From Leptospira kmetyi serovar Malaysia str. Bejo-Iso9 (GTDB lineage: Bacteria; Spirochaetota; Leptospiria; Leptospirales; Leptospiraceae): a stretch of 64,000 nucleotides of DNA. The stretch covers positions 1,017,001 to 1,081,000 of the forward strand of contig NZ_AHMP02000003.1 in NCBI RefSeq assembly GCF_000243735.2, given 5' to 3'. Both the position numbers and the translations under genes were made by a program. Under the pieces are notes generated by a model. That model was not told the DNA's origin. It was given only the letters and a program-made list of their open reading frames with translations, and did no database searches. Numbering within the stretch: the stretch's first letter is position 1; each line of letters opens with the position of its first letter. Shown here piece by piece: positions 45,703-64,000 of this stretch.

Positions 45703-46455
45703 ATGCGCAAGACAGTGATCGCCGGAAACTGGAAAATGAATCTCTCCGAAAAAGAAGCGGTTTCCTTGGCACAATCGATCAAGGAAAAAATTCCATCCGT
45801 AGCCAAAGAAAGAATTTCGATGGTGTTCCCTTCCACTCTGCACCTCGCAAGCGTAGCGAAAATTCTCGAAGGAACCGGAGTGATCGTCGGCGCACAGAAC
45901 TGCTATCATTCCGGACTTGCGGCCTTCACCGGAGAAACCTCCCCCGATCAACTTGCAGAGATCGGAGTTAAGGTCGTGATGATCGGTCACTCCGAAAGAA
46001 GACAATTCTTAGGAGAATCCAGCTCCTTCTGCAACGAGAAGGTTCGTTTTCTTTTGAAGAACGGATTCACCGCTTTGTATTGTGTGGGAGAAACTCTCGC
46101 TGAGAGAGAATCCGGCAAAACCTTCGAGGTCATCGGTTCTCAAATCCGAGAAGGTCTAAAAGGAATCGAAAGCAATTCATTCTCCAATTTGATTCTTGCA
46201 TACGAACCCGTTTGGGCGATCGGAACCGGAAAGGTTGCAACCCCCGCGCAGGCTCAGGAAGTGCACGCGTTTATCCGCAAAGAAGTCGCGGGACTTTTTG
46301 TGGGAGCTTCTTCCGTCGCAGAATCTCTTTCGATTCTCTACGGAGGTTCGGTCAAACCGGACAATATTAAGGATCTCTTAAAGGAAAAGGACATAGACGG
46401 GGGACTCGTGGGAGGCGCGAGCCAGAAGATCGATTCGTATGCGGGACTTTTCTAA
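45703..46455 (+). CDS. tpiA: Triose-phosphate isomerase
   Basis: Glycolytic TIM-barrel enzyme. K12 in AGNWKMN, H95 in IGHSERRQ, catalytic Glu in [12 protein letters not shown] (near residue 167) and the phosphate loop GGSVKPDN. 250 residues is normal. It lies after a terminator, so has its own promoter, and is followed by secG about 110 bp later. Confidence 0.98.
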   Translation: MRKTVIAGNWKMNLSEKEAVSLAQSIKEKIPSVAKERISMVFPSTLHLASVAKILEGTGVIVGAQNCYHSGLAAFTGETSPDQLAEIGVKVVMIGHSERRQFLGESSSFCNEKVRFLLKNGFTALYCVGETLAERESGKTFEVIGSQIREGLKGIESNSFSNLILAYEPVWAIGTGKVATPAQAQEVHAFIRKEVAGLFVGASSVAESLSILYGGSVKPDNIKDLLKEKDIDGGLVGGASQKIDSYAGLF

Positions 46456-46502
46456 AACAGGCTGAAACCCCGATTCGAACGTCCTTAATAAGAGTATTTT
46501 AA

Positions 46503-46530
46503 TTGTCACCCCTTGCAGACTTCATAATCT
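46503..46530 (+). promoter_or_regulatory. Possible promoter for secG
   Basis: TTGTCA (46503-46508), 16-bp spacer, TAATCT (46525-46530), about 33 bp before the secG start. A reasonable but imperfect sigma-70-type match. Confidence 0.35.
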
Positions 46531-46560
46531 GGCAAAGGATTCAATTTTTTTTCAGGAACT

Positions 46561-46911
<351 letters not shown>

Positions 46912-47683
46912 CCGGCCTTCGGAACTCACTTGTTTTAGGGAAGAATTTTCGACAAAAGAAAATTCTTCCTCGAAGAAGAGACCGGCGCCCGCGACACAAA
47001 GACTGCCCTTTTCGATTCTTTTCACTCTTCTCCTATTCGCATTTTTACCTACTTCACTTTCCGCACAAAGTAAGGAAGACGATTCTCATAAGAATAAGTC
47101 GTCGGACACCGCTTCCCTATTAAACCGAAGAATTCTCAGAGTGTATGAGGATCTCGGAATCGCACGAGAACTTTTGAAGTTGGAAAAGATGGATTCGGTT
47201 CCCAACGGAACGTATGTTACGTTCCTCGGAACCTATCCGAATCGAAAGGGAATCAAAGTGGTGAAACATTCCATCCAGGAAGGAAAGAACGGAATCGAAA
47301 AGGCGGAGAGCAAATCCATAACGCTCGAGTTCACAGGAACCACTCTTTCCAAGGTTATCACCGAGGTCAAAGCGGAGAATTCCGACGGTTCCGACACGAC
47401 CGTGATCCGTTTGACGGACGAAACCCCTCTCGATCAAAACGTGGACGATATTCTTCTGCAAGCGGATCGCAACGGAAAAGAAGTCCGTTATCCGATTCAG
47501 CTGCTCCCCGACGAAGGAATCAACCGAGAGAGATCCAACTTTAAGCAAGAATTTTACTTAAAACTTCTGGAGGATTTTCTGATTCAGCTGATGAGACTTC
47601 AGGAAATGCAGAGCCAGGAATCCGCAAAAAATAAAAAAAAGTTACTGCAAACTTTTAAAGATTCTCTACAATATTGAATCTTC

Positions 47684-49809
<2,126 letters not shown>

Positions 49810-49813
49810 AAAA

Positions 49814-50893
49814 TCAAAGATTGCGATATAGAAAAAGTTCCTTGCCCGTTTCCAAAACGACGGAACCCTTTTTACCCGAAGGAAAAAACCGTGCGGGCAA
49901 ATCGGAACCTTTGATTTTTTCTTTCTTTAGAATTTTTCCGGAATCGTCTATAAATAGAATTTCCTGATTGGCTTCGGCCGCGAACCAATCCCCGTTGTGA
50001 AAAACGGTTTCATAAACTCCGTTGCCGGAATTTCGCTTAACGTTCAAAGCGGCCTTCCCGGAAGAATCGTAAAAGATCAACTGATCCGGCGCGGAAATCA
50101 AAACTTCGCCCGTATTCGAAATCGCTAAATAAAGTTTATGAGGATAAATCGTATTCAGTTCGTACGAAGTAATCTCTTCCCCTTTCGCGCCCAAAACGAA
50201 AATTTTATCCTTGTTTCCGTTCAAAAGATGCACCGCTGTTTTGGAGCCGTCCGGAGAAACGGAAACGCTCTTTGCAAAAACGGGATTCTTTTCCGAGCCG
50301 AGATCCTTTTTGATTTGAATCGCGCCTTTGGGATCGAGAACGAACAATTCTCCTCCTGAAAAAAGAACTCCCGTAATTTTAGAATCGCTCGCAAACGTAT
50401 AGTCCGTCAAAAAACGTCCGTCGAGTTTTCCCGCCCCGGTTCCGTTCCCGTTGATATCGGAAAGAATCACCTGGTTGTGATCCCCCGCGATCAGAAGAAC
50501 CACGTTGCCCGAAGGAGAAATTCTCGGATAACTTCTAAACTCCTTCGTCCAGAGGATCTCGTTCGAGGGAGAATAAAAATTCACCTCGGAGCCGATCTTT
50601 TTGTATTCGAGATAACCTTTCGTGTTGAACGGATATTCGATTCTTCTCATATCGTCGAGAGGAATTCCGGAGGAACTCTGGATCGTATAATACGAGTTCT
50701 CGAATTTGTATCCGTTTAAGTTCTCGTCCGGGTTCCACGCGAATCGCGCGTCCTCGGCCATTCCGGCGTGCGCCGGTTTCGAAAACGCCCAGACCTTTTG
50801 GATTCCGGTCGCGGCTTCATAAGGATTTCCTAATGTATAAAAGAATAATATCGTAAATAAAACGCCGAATCCGGCCACGGTTAAGAGTTTCAT
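49814..50893 (-). CDS. Membrane-anchored beta-propeller-like protein
   Basis: A 359-residue protein with one N-terminal TM/signal segment ([20 protein letters not shown]) and repeated beta motifs ([44 protein letters not shown]) typical of WD40/PQQ-like propellers. No enzyme motif is seen; the role is unknown, possibly scaffolding on the outer face of the membrane. The ATG overlaps the cinA stop by 4 nt, so it is the last gene of an argS-cinA operon and ends 4 nt from the convergent receiver-HATPase gene. Confidence 0.7.
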   Translation of the reverse strand: MKLLTVAGFGVLFTILFFYTLGNPYEAATGIQKVWAFSKPAHAGMAEDARFAWNPDENLNGYKFENSYYTIQSSSGIPLDDMRRIEYPFNTKGYLEYKKIGSEVNFYSPSNEILWTKEFRSYPRISPSGNVVLLIAGDHNQVILSDINGNGTGAGKLDGRFLTDYTFASDSKITGVLFSGGELFVLDPKGAIQIKKDLGSEKNPVFAKSVSVSPDGSKTAVHLLNGNKDKIFVLGAKGEEITSYELNTIYPHKLYLAISNTGEVLISAPDQLIFYDSSGKAALNVKRNSGNGVYETVFHNGDWFAAEANQEILFIDDSGKILKKEKIKGSDLPARFFPSGKKGSVVLETGKELFLYRNL

Positions 50894-52149
50894 TTTTTTT
50901 CCTTCAGAAGATTGTATAAAAGATAAATTCCCGTGAACGCGGCGTATTCCCGAAACGAAGCCCTCGGAAACGGAAAGTAGTGTTCGTGAATTTCGGTTTC
51001 CCCGTTTTTCTGCGCGACCCCGAAATAAACCAGGCCTACTTTCTTTTGGGGAGTTCCTCCTCCCGGCCCGGCGATTCCGGTAACGCTTACGGTCAGATCC
51101 GTTTTTAAAGCGACTAGGGCCCCTTCCGCCATCTCCTTTGCGGTTTCTTTGCTGACGGCCCCAAACTCGTCTAACGTGTTCTGTTTGACTCCGAGCAGCC
51201 CCGCCTTAACGCTGTTATCGTAGGAAACCACACTTCCGTAAAAATAAGCGGACGATCCTGCGCGATCGGTCAACGTTTTTGCGATCAATCCGCCTGTACA
51301 ACTTTCGGCGGTTCCTACGGTAAGTTTTTTTTCTAAGAGAATTTTAGGAAGTTCTTCGAAAACGTCCGGCGTCGATTTGGCTCCGTAGACTTGATCGATC
51401 TTTTGTAAAAGAGAATCCACCAAGGACCGATCGGAGGATTGAAAACTCACTCGGATATATCCCCGTTTTGCCGCCACGCCCCAGACTACTTTTCCGCTTG
51501 TGACGGATTCTTCCTTTGAAATAAATTCTTTCTGAAAAAGGGATTCGCTCATCCACCAGACGAAACGAAATCCGGAATGTAATTCCGTCGCAGAAAATGT
51601 TTTGGAGATCCAAGGCGTAAGTTCGTCTCGGAACATCTCCGTCATTTCTCCGGGAACCCCGGGCATACAACAAAGATATGCGCTTTGGCCTAACGTTATG
51701 ATAAAACCGGGTGCGATTCCCACAGTGTTGCCCAGAATGATCGAACCTTCGGGAACGGAAACCTGACGGATCGCGGTTTGCATCGCTTCTTGAAAATTTC
51801 TTCCTCGAAGTCGATAAAAGGCCTCGATCCTTTGTCTTGCGACCGGGCTTTCCGTCGATGAAACGCCTTTGAGTTTACACGCGACTTCCAAAGTATAATC
51901 GTCTTCCGTAGGTCCGAGTCCGCCCGTCATCACAAGAAGAACGGGTTGTTCCTTTGTGGATTCGTTTGCGAGTTTTGAAATTTCGACTTGAAGCGCGACG
52001 GGATCGTCCGGTAAAACCACGAACTTGGATACGGAGAATCCCAATCCGAAAAGTTCGTTTGCGATCCAGGACGAATTCGTATCCTGACTTCTCCCCGAAG
52101 TCAGTTCGGAACCCGTCGATAAAACGATGATTTTCGGAGCGATCGACAT
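50890..52149 (-). CDS. cinA: CinA family protein (nicotinamide-nucleotide amidase type)
   Basis: Two domains: an N-terminal MoaB/MoeA-like fold ([20 protein letters not shown], then [12 protein letters not shown]) and a C-terminal amidase domain with [20 protein letters not shown] and [11 protein letters not shown], which in characterised members deamidates nicotinamide mononucleotide to salvage NAD. The N-terminal domain is linked with ADP-ribose pyrophosphatase activity in some. 419 residues is normal. It starts on the argS stop (TAATG overlap), so is translationally coupled. Confidence 0.92.
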   Translation of the reverse strand: MSIAPKIIVLSTGSELTSGRSQDTNSSWIANELFGLGFSVSKFVVLPDDPVALQVEISKLANESTKEQPVLLVMTGGLGPTEDDYTLEVACKLKGVSSTESPVARQRIEAFYRLRGRNFQEAMQTAIRQVSVPEGSIILGNTVGIAPGFIITLGQSAYLCCMPGVPGEMTEMFRDELTPWISKTFSATELHSGFRFVWWMSESLFQKEFISKEESVTSGKVVWGVAAKRGYIRVSFQSSDRSLVDSLLQKIDQVYGAKSTPDVFEELPKILLEKKLTVGTAESCTGGLIAKTLTDRAGSSAYFYGSVVSYDNSVKAGLLGVKQNTLDEFGAVSKETAKEMAEGALVALKTDLTVSVTGIAGPGGGTPQKKVGLVYFGVAQKNGETEIHEHYFPFPRASFREYAAFTGIYLLYNLLKEKK

Positions 52150-53909
52150 TAGTTTTCCTTATCCATTCTTTCGGGTGCGGAAACTCCGATGAGAGAAAGT
52201 CCTTCGGAGAGAACGTTCTTGGCCGCGAGACAAATTCTCGCCAGACCCAAACGAACTTCGGGCGTTGCGTCCTTCAATCGGTTGTTTTTTCCGAGATAAA
52301 AACCGGTAAACGTTTTCGCGAAACTCTGGAGATAATTCGTGACTCGATGCGGTTCCATCGCATTGGCCGCGTCGAAAATTTCCTCCGGAAATCTTGCGAT
52401 CCAAAAAAGAAGTCGTTTTCGTTCATCAGACATTTCTAATGTAGTTGCGGCCTCCGAAGACGTTTCGTTTCCGACCTCGCGAAAGATCGAACAGATTCTC
52501 GCGTGCGCGTATTGCAGATAAAAGACCGGATTCTTATCCGACTCGTCCTTAGCAAGATCCAGATCGAAATCCAGAGGAGCGTCGAGAGAACGCATAACAA
52601 AAAAATAACGACCCACGTCCCTTCCGTGTTTTCCCAAAAATCCGATGAGATCGCTCATCGTTTGAAAAGAACCGGCGCGTTTGCTCATCTTCACCTTTTG
52701 TCCCGATTCGAGAAGATTGACCTGTTGCGCGATGATGACTTTGAAGTTTTCCTTTTTATAACCGATCGACTGAACCGCGCCAGCAAGCCTCGCGATATAT
52801 CCGTGGTGATCCGGTCCCCAGATGTCGAAGATTCGATCGTATCCCCTTTCGATTTTATTCTTATGATACGCTATGTCCGCGAGTAGATACGTCGGTCTTC
52901 CGTCGTCCCTTACGACCACACGGTCCTTATCATCTCCGTATTCCGTGGAACGAAAAACCTTCTTCCCGTCTTCTTCGAAAATTTGACCGGACTTTTCCAG
53001 GTCCTTCATCACGGCCAGAACCTTGTTCGAATCGTGTAACGTGCGTTCGCTGAAATAATTGTCGAACTCCACACCGAACGCATCTAGATCCTTTCTTTGC
53101 CAGATCAGATTGTTTTCCACGGTCCAACCGGAACAAAGCTCCGCGAGTTCTTTGTATTTCTTTTCTTTGAGAAGATTTTCTATCAGCGGGGATTTTTCGG
53201 AATCCTTTAAAAGAGAACTTGCAATATCCTTAATATATTCGCCGCGATAACCTTCCGCGGGCAGAATGTTTTTTTCCAGGATCGTTTCGATCGGAGTGGA
53301 ATCGTCGGCTTCTTGGAGGGACGAAGATTCTCCCTTGAGTTCGCGGATTCGGACCAAGGTGGAAACCCCGAGTAAAAAAACCTGATTTCCATAGTCGTTG
53401 ATGTAGAATTCCTTATCAACCTTGTGACCGATCGCCTTCAAAAGAGAGGCCATCGCGTCCCCGTTTGCGGCCGCTCTCGCGGAAACGATGTTCAGCGGTC
53501 CCGTAGGATTTGCGGAAACGAATTCGAGATTGATTTTGAGAGGATCGTTCGCTTTCGGAAAATAATTTCCGGAAAGAATCGAAGACTCTATGAATTTCAA
53601 AAGAAACGAAGGGGCGATTCGAAAATTCACGAAACCGGGCGGAGTAAAATCCACCGTTTCGAACAGATCGTTTCTTTTCTGGAGAATCGCGACGATATCT
53701 CCGGAAACTTGAACCGGATTCTTCTTTAGAATTTTAGAATTTTCTAATGCGAACGAAGTGGAATAATCCCCGAATTTTTCGTCTCTGGAATATTCTATTT
53801 TGATTTTGAACGCGCTCAGATCCGCGTCGGGGATGGAAGCGGAAAGTTCGCGAACCCCCTCTTCGAGCGCTTTTAATACGATTTGTTTTAAAGTTTCATT
53901 TTCTTTCAT
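52149..53909 (-). CDS. argS: Arginyl-tRNA synthetase with degenerate HIGH motif
   Basis: Class I synthetase charging tRNA-Arg; 586 residues. The N-terminal add-1 domain ([18 protein letters not shown]), the KMSK loop ([13 protein letters not shown]) and the C-terminal tRNA-binding helices ([18 protein letters not shown]) are normal. However, the HIGH signature after SANPTGPL reads N140-I-V-S143 instead of H-x-G-H, so both histidines are absent. The rest of the block is well conserved. First gene of the argS-cinA operon; start ATG 53909. Confidence 0.93.
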   Translation of the reverse strand: MKENETLKQIVLKALEEGVRELSASIPDADLSAFKIKIEYSRDEKFGDYSTSFALENSKILKKNPVQVSGDIVAILQKRNDLFETVDFTPPGFVNFRIAPSFLLKFIESSILSGNYFPKANDPLKINLEFVSANPTGPLNIVSARAAANGDAMASLLKAIGHKVDKEFYINDYGNQVFLLGVSTLVRIRELKGESSSLQEADDSTPIETILEKNILPAEGYRGEYIKDIASSLLKDSEKSPLIENLLKEKKYKELAELCSGWTVENNLIWQRKDLDAFGVEFDNYFSERTLHDSNKVLAVMKDLEKSGQIFEEDGKKVFRSTEYGDDKDRVVVRDDGRPTYLLADIAYHKNKIERGYDRIFDIWGPDHHGYIARLAGAVQSIGYKKENFKVIIAQQVNLLESGQKVKMSKRAGSFQTMSDLIGFLGKHGRDVGRYFFVMRSLDAPLDFDLDLAKDESDKNPVFYLQYAHARICSIFREVGNETSSEAATTLEMSDERKRLLFWIARFPEEIFDAANAMEPHRVTNYLQSFAKTFTGFYLGKNNRLKDATPEVRLGLARICLAAKNVLSEGLSLIGVSAPERMDKEN

Positions 53910-54291
53910 TAAAATTTACCGGAGATTCATTCAGAACGATAAGAATGGAATTCGTAGGAAGTACGACAATTTTTTCGTAAAAGTTCGGCCCCGCCCGCGT
54001 TTGGGTGGTGGGGAGAGGCGGCGGGAAAAACCTCGACTCGATTCCCCTATCACAAAAATCGAATTTTTGAAATCGAAAAATGTTTCGGGAAAAAGTAGGA
54101 ACTCCAACAAAACTCTTCTTTTAAGCTTTAATTCCTTTCTAAACATTTTGCCTATCTATTTGAATCGGAATAAAAATGATTCGATCATTTCCTTTCCTAT
54201 GTCGAGCGATCCATAGAAAGCGAAACAGCCAAAAGCCAACGGAGTGTCAGCGTTGGCTCGCGCCGCAGACGCGAAAACGGTAACCATTAAA
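53910..54291. repeat. Intergenic region with repeat-like elements
   Basis: No gene. It holds GTAGGAAGTACGAC (53954-53967), a GC-rich stretch at about 53997-54025 (GGCCCCGCCCGCG, then GGTGGTGGGGAGAGGCGGCGGG), and GTAGGAACTCCAAC (54095-54108), motifs that recur in other gaps here. They resemble dispersed short repeats. The argS promoter should lie near 53910-53950. Confidence 0.5.
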
Positions 54292-54520
54292 TTATTTCCT
54301 TTCATAGAACACGTTTTTCTTTTTCGAGTTTTCCCAGCTGATTTCCAATTCCTGAAATACCATTTTTTTCAGATCCATCATGGAAACAAGTACTGATCGT
54401 TTTCCTCTTTCCTCCCGTTCCGCTCGGACCGGTATCGATACGGGAGTTTTTTGATCCCAGCGAATGTCCAAGACTACGAGAAAAAGAAGAATGAAAAAGT
54501 AGAACAAAAATAGAATCGAT

Positions 54521-54537
<17 letters not shown>
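54292..54537 (-). CDS. Small single-TM membrane protein
   Basis: An 81-residue protein with one TM helix at about 7-26 and a charged tail ([12 protein letters not shown], then [18 protein letters not shown]). No family recognised. The TTG start follows a strong GGGGGAAAATC and overlaps the recO end by 17 bp, so it is probably translated by coupling with recO and is the last gene of the operon. Confidence 0.55.
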
Positions 54538-55275
<738 letters not shown>

Positions 55276-55303
<28 letters not shown>

Positions 55304-55671
55304 TCGTCTTCCTTTAACTTCATGATTCTTTCCTCTTCCTCACCTCTTTCGTGGTCGTATCCGAGGAGATGTAAAAAACCGTGAACGAGCAAACGATAGA
55401 ATTCGTCCTTTTCGGAATGTCCGATTTCAACGGCTTGTTTTTTGAGCGTGTCCACGGAGATCACGATTTCGCCTAACGCGATCGGCGGTAAGGGGCAGGA
55501 ATTTTTCCTTTTTCTTTCGTTCAAAACCGCGGCCAAAGGAGCTGCGTCGAATTCGAGAGGAAAGGAAAGAACGTCCGTCGTCTTATCCTTGTTCCGTCTC
55601 AAAAGATTGATCTCTTTCATGTCGATGTCGTTTATCAAAAGCAGACTTAGGTCGCAGGGAGAATCGGACAA
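55276..55671 (-). CDS. ybeY: Endoribonuclease YbeY (rRNA maturation)
   Basis: Single-strand RNase needed for 16S rRNA 3-prime processing and ribosome quality control. Catalytic motif [12 protein letters not shown] (H-x3-H-x5-H zinc site) and the [16 protein letters not shown] signature are intact. The first TTG start gives 131 residues, shorter than the usual 150-160. The frame remains open upstream to a CTG at 55771-55773, with protein-like sequence ([20 protein letters not shown]) matching the missing N-terminus, so translation probably begins upstream at a rare codon overlapping the pgpH stop. Confidence 0.9.
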
Positions 55672-55769
55672 TTCTCGTCGGAAAAGAATTTTGCAGTTCT
55701 CGACGACTTCCGTTTCGTTCCACCAGGAGATCGCTCCGTAGTCGTTCGAAATGGAAACGGTGTCGAGGA

Positions 55770-59103
<3,334 letters not shown>

Positions 59104-59185
59104 ACCGTCGTCGTTGATCCCGCAGATCTTACGATACAGATCCTGGTTCTCGAAGTTGAACTGTTCTTTGCGCGTGGAAATAAAT

Positions 59186-60991
<1,806 letters not shown>

Positions 60992-61032
60992 TGATTTCGT
61001 TTCCTATTGAGACCTTTCACGCGGTCCGTAAA

Positions 61033-62361
<1,329 letters not shown>

Positions 62362-62378
62362 GGTCCCCTAAAGAAGGA

Positions 62379-62828
62379 TTATTCTTCTTCTCTTTTAACG
62401 TTGAGCGTAATCACAGGCTGGATTCCGTCTGCAAGACGAATTTTGATCTTGTAAGATCCCAGATTGCGGATCGGCTCAGCGATCTCGATTTTTCTCTTAT
62501 CGAGTTCGATTCCGTTCTTCTTAAGAATGGAAGCCACGTCGATCGGAGTAACGGCTCCGAAAAGTTTGTCTCCGCCGCCCGTCTTAACGAGGATATCGTA
62601 TTCCTTACCGTTGAGACTTGCGGAAACTCCTTCCATAGCCTTCTTGCGCTTTTCTCTTTTCAGTTCGCCCAGTTTTTTCTGGTGAAGAGCGGCTTTCGTG
62701 TTTCCGTCGTTGGCGCGAACCGCGAGTCTTTTCGGGAAAAGGAAGTTTCTTGCGTAACCGTCGGTTACTTCTCTAAGATCTCCCGCGTCGCCGAGATTGA
62801 TAACGTCTTTTTGTAAGATCACTCTCAT
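62379..62828 (-). CDS. rplI: 50S ribosomal protein L9
   Basis: Large-subunit protein, 149 residues, two domains joined by a long helix. The signature MRVILQKDVINLGDAGDLREVTDGYARNFLFPKRLA is full at the N-terminus. Normal length. Follows rpsR after 9 nt in the conserved rpsF-ssb-rpsR-rplI order. Confidence 0.98.
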   Translation of the reverse strand: MRVILQKDVINLGDAGDLREVTDGYARNFLFPKRLAVRANDGNTKAALHQKKLGELKREKRKKAMEGVSASLNGKEYDILVKTGGGDKLFGAVTPIDVASILKKNGIELDKRKIEIAEPIRNLGSYKIKIRLADGIQPVITLNVKREEE

Positions 62829-62837
62829 GTTCGTACC

Positions 62838-63149
62838 TCAGTTCACCTTGTAAGGAAGAAGACCGATGCTTCTTGCTTTGCGGATTTCGCGAGCGAGAAC
62901 TCTTTGATAACGAGCGCTGGTTCCCGTAATTCTTCTTGGAATGATTTTACCGCGGTTGGTGATGAATCTTTCCAAAAGTTCGATGTTCTTGTAATTGATC
63001 TGTTTCGCTAGTTCCGGATCGGCGGTAAAGCGGCAGACTTTTTTCTTGTATTTATTCTGTTTTCTTTGCGGCTTTCCTTCCATTTCAGCAGAAGCTTCGC
63101 CTTGTTCCGGTCTTTCGGAACGTTCTTCTTTGATTTCGTTTTCACTCAT
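62838..63149 (-). CDS. rpsR: 30S ribosomal protein S18
   Basis: Small-subunit protein. The conserved core starts at [25 protein letters not shown] and ends [26 protein letters not shown]. Compared with E. coli S18 (75 residues) there is a charged, Glu/Lys-rich N-terminal extension of about 35 residues. Forms the S6-S18 pair. Between ssb and rplI. Confidence 0.97.
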
Positions 63150-63161
63150 AAGTGTACCTCA

Positions 63162-63873
<712 letters not shown>

Positions 63874-63894
63874 AAAGTTTCCCCTATGGTTATA

Positions 63895-63918
63895 GCCCGC
63901 CTGCGGTTCGCGGCGAGC
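63895..63918 (-). promoter_or_regulatory. Leader hairpin before rpsF (possible S6-S18 autoregulatory site)
   Basis: On the minus strand the arms GCTCGCC (63912-63918) and GGCGGGC (63895-63901) form a 7-bp stem (one G-U pair) around GCGAACCGCA, which can itself pair GCG/CGC. It lies about 22 nt before the rpsF start. S6-S18 leaders in bacteria carry a CCG motif in a bulged stem; a CCG is present here, so the function is plausible but inferred. Confidence 0.4.
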
Positions 63919-63939
63919 AGAAGAACCGATAATTTAACC

Positions 63940-63968
63940 TATTTTTTGCGTTTAGAGGCAGGGGTCAA
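63940..63968 (-). promoter_or_regulatory. Sigma-70-type promoter of the rpsF operon
   Basis: On the minus strand TTGACC (63963-63968), 17-bp spacer, AAAATA (63940-63945). It precedes the leader hairpin and the rpsF start by about 65 bp. Confidence 0.45.
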
Positions 63969-64000
63969 GGTGGAATTTGTCGTAAGATCCAGAAAGGCCC

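Overview
The window reads as chromosomal DNA of a Leptospira species (Spirochaetes). The basis is the gene content and style: frequent TTG starts, a DUF1564-type protein, many two-component and SpoIIE/STAS/HATPase signalling proteins, Sec-signal and lipobox exported proteins, and the rpsF-ssb-rpsR-rplI-dnaB block. The genus is an inference; no rRNA or other species marker is present. I saw no tRNA, rRNA, CRISPR array, insertion sequence, prophage or plasmid origin. Most of the window is ordinary, densely packed chromosome, with the accessory flavour limited to a few AT-rich or GT-rich gaps and small orphan genes.

Layout. 1-3454: the start of a membrane sensor (partial), then a phospholipid-enzyme cluster (lysophospholipid acyltransferase, patatin-like lipase, NAPE-PLD-like metallo-hydrolase). 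3563-9708: a di-haem lipoprotein, a membrane-anchored AraC regulator, DoxX, a soluble AraC regulator, and a SnoaL/NTF2-like protein divergent from a MarR regulator, with palindromic operators between the last two. 9868-16041: a signalling block of a 7TM hybrid kinase with two transmitter modules, a NarL-type regulator and an ammonium transporter fused to a SpoIIE phosphatase. 16087-25825: a minus-strand cluster ending in a 1940-residue aromatic repeat protein, preceded by a UPF0235 protein, MurJ, a STAS/zinc-ribbon protein and a membrane sensor-like protein.

25889-40274: housekeeping and hypothetical genes (lipB, a Panacea-like protein, panD, an exported protein, a HATPase-HDOD protein, an orphan ABC ATPase, SRPBCC, a small exported protein, topA, an MpaB-type oxygenase, a DUF1564 protein, cysK, a type II GAPDH-like protein, a gamma-carbonic anhydrase). 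40387-49809: a signal-peptidase-like protein lacking its catalytic dyad, a PAS kinase with an Rcp1-type regulator, the glycolytic run gap-pgk-tpiA-secG, an exported protein overlapping secG, and a kinase paired with a receiver-HATPase protein.

49814-64000: minus-strand operons argS-cinA-beta-propeller and rpsF-ssb-rpsR-rplI-dnaB-aspS-phoH-pgpH-ybeY-recO-small membrane protein.

The most noteworthy items are the giant FxPL-repeat protein, the Amt-SpoIIE fusion, the inactive-looking signal peptidase, the type II GAPDH relative lying about 4 kb from the ordinary gap operon, the receiver-HATPase and HATPase-HDOD fusions, and two conserved genes (ybeY, phoH) whose conserved N-termini extend upstream of any ATG/GTG/TTG start.
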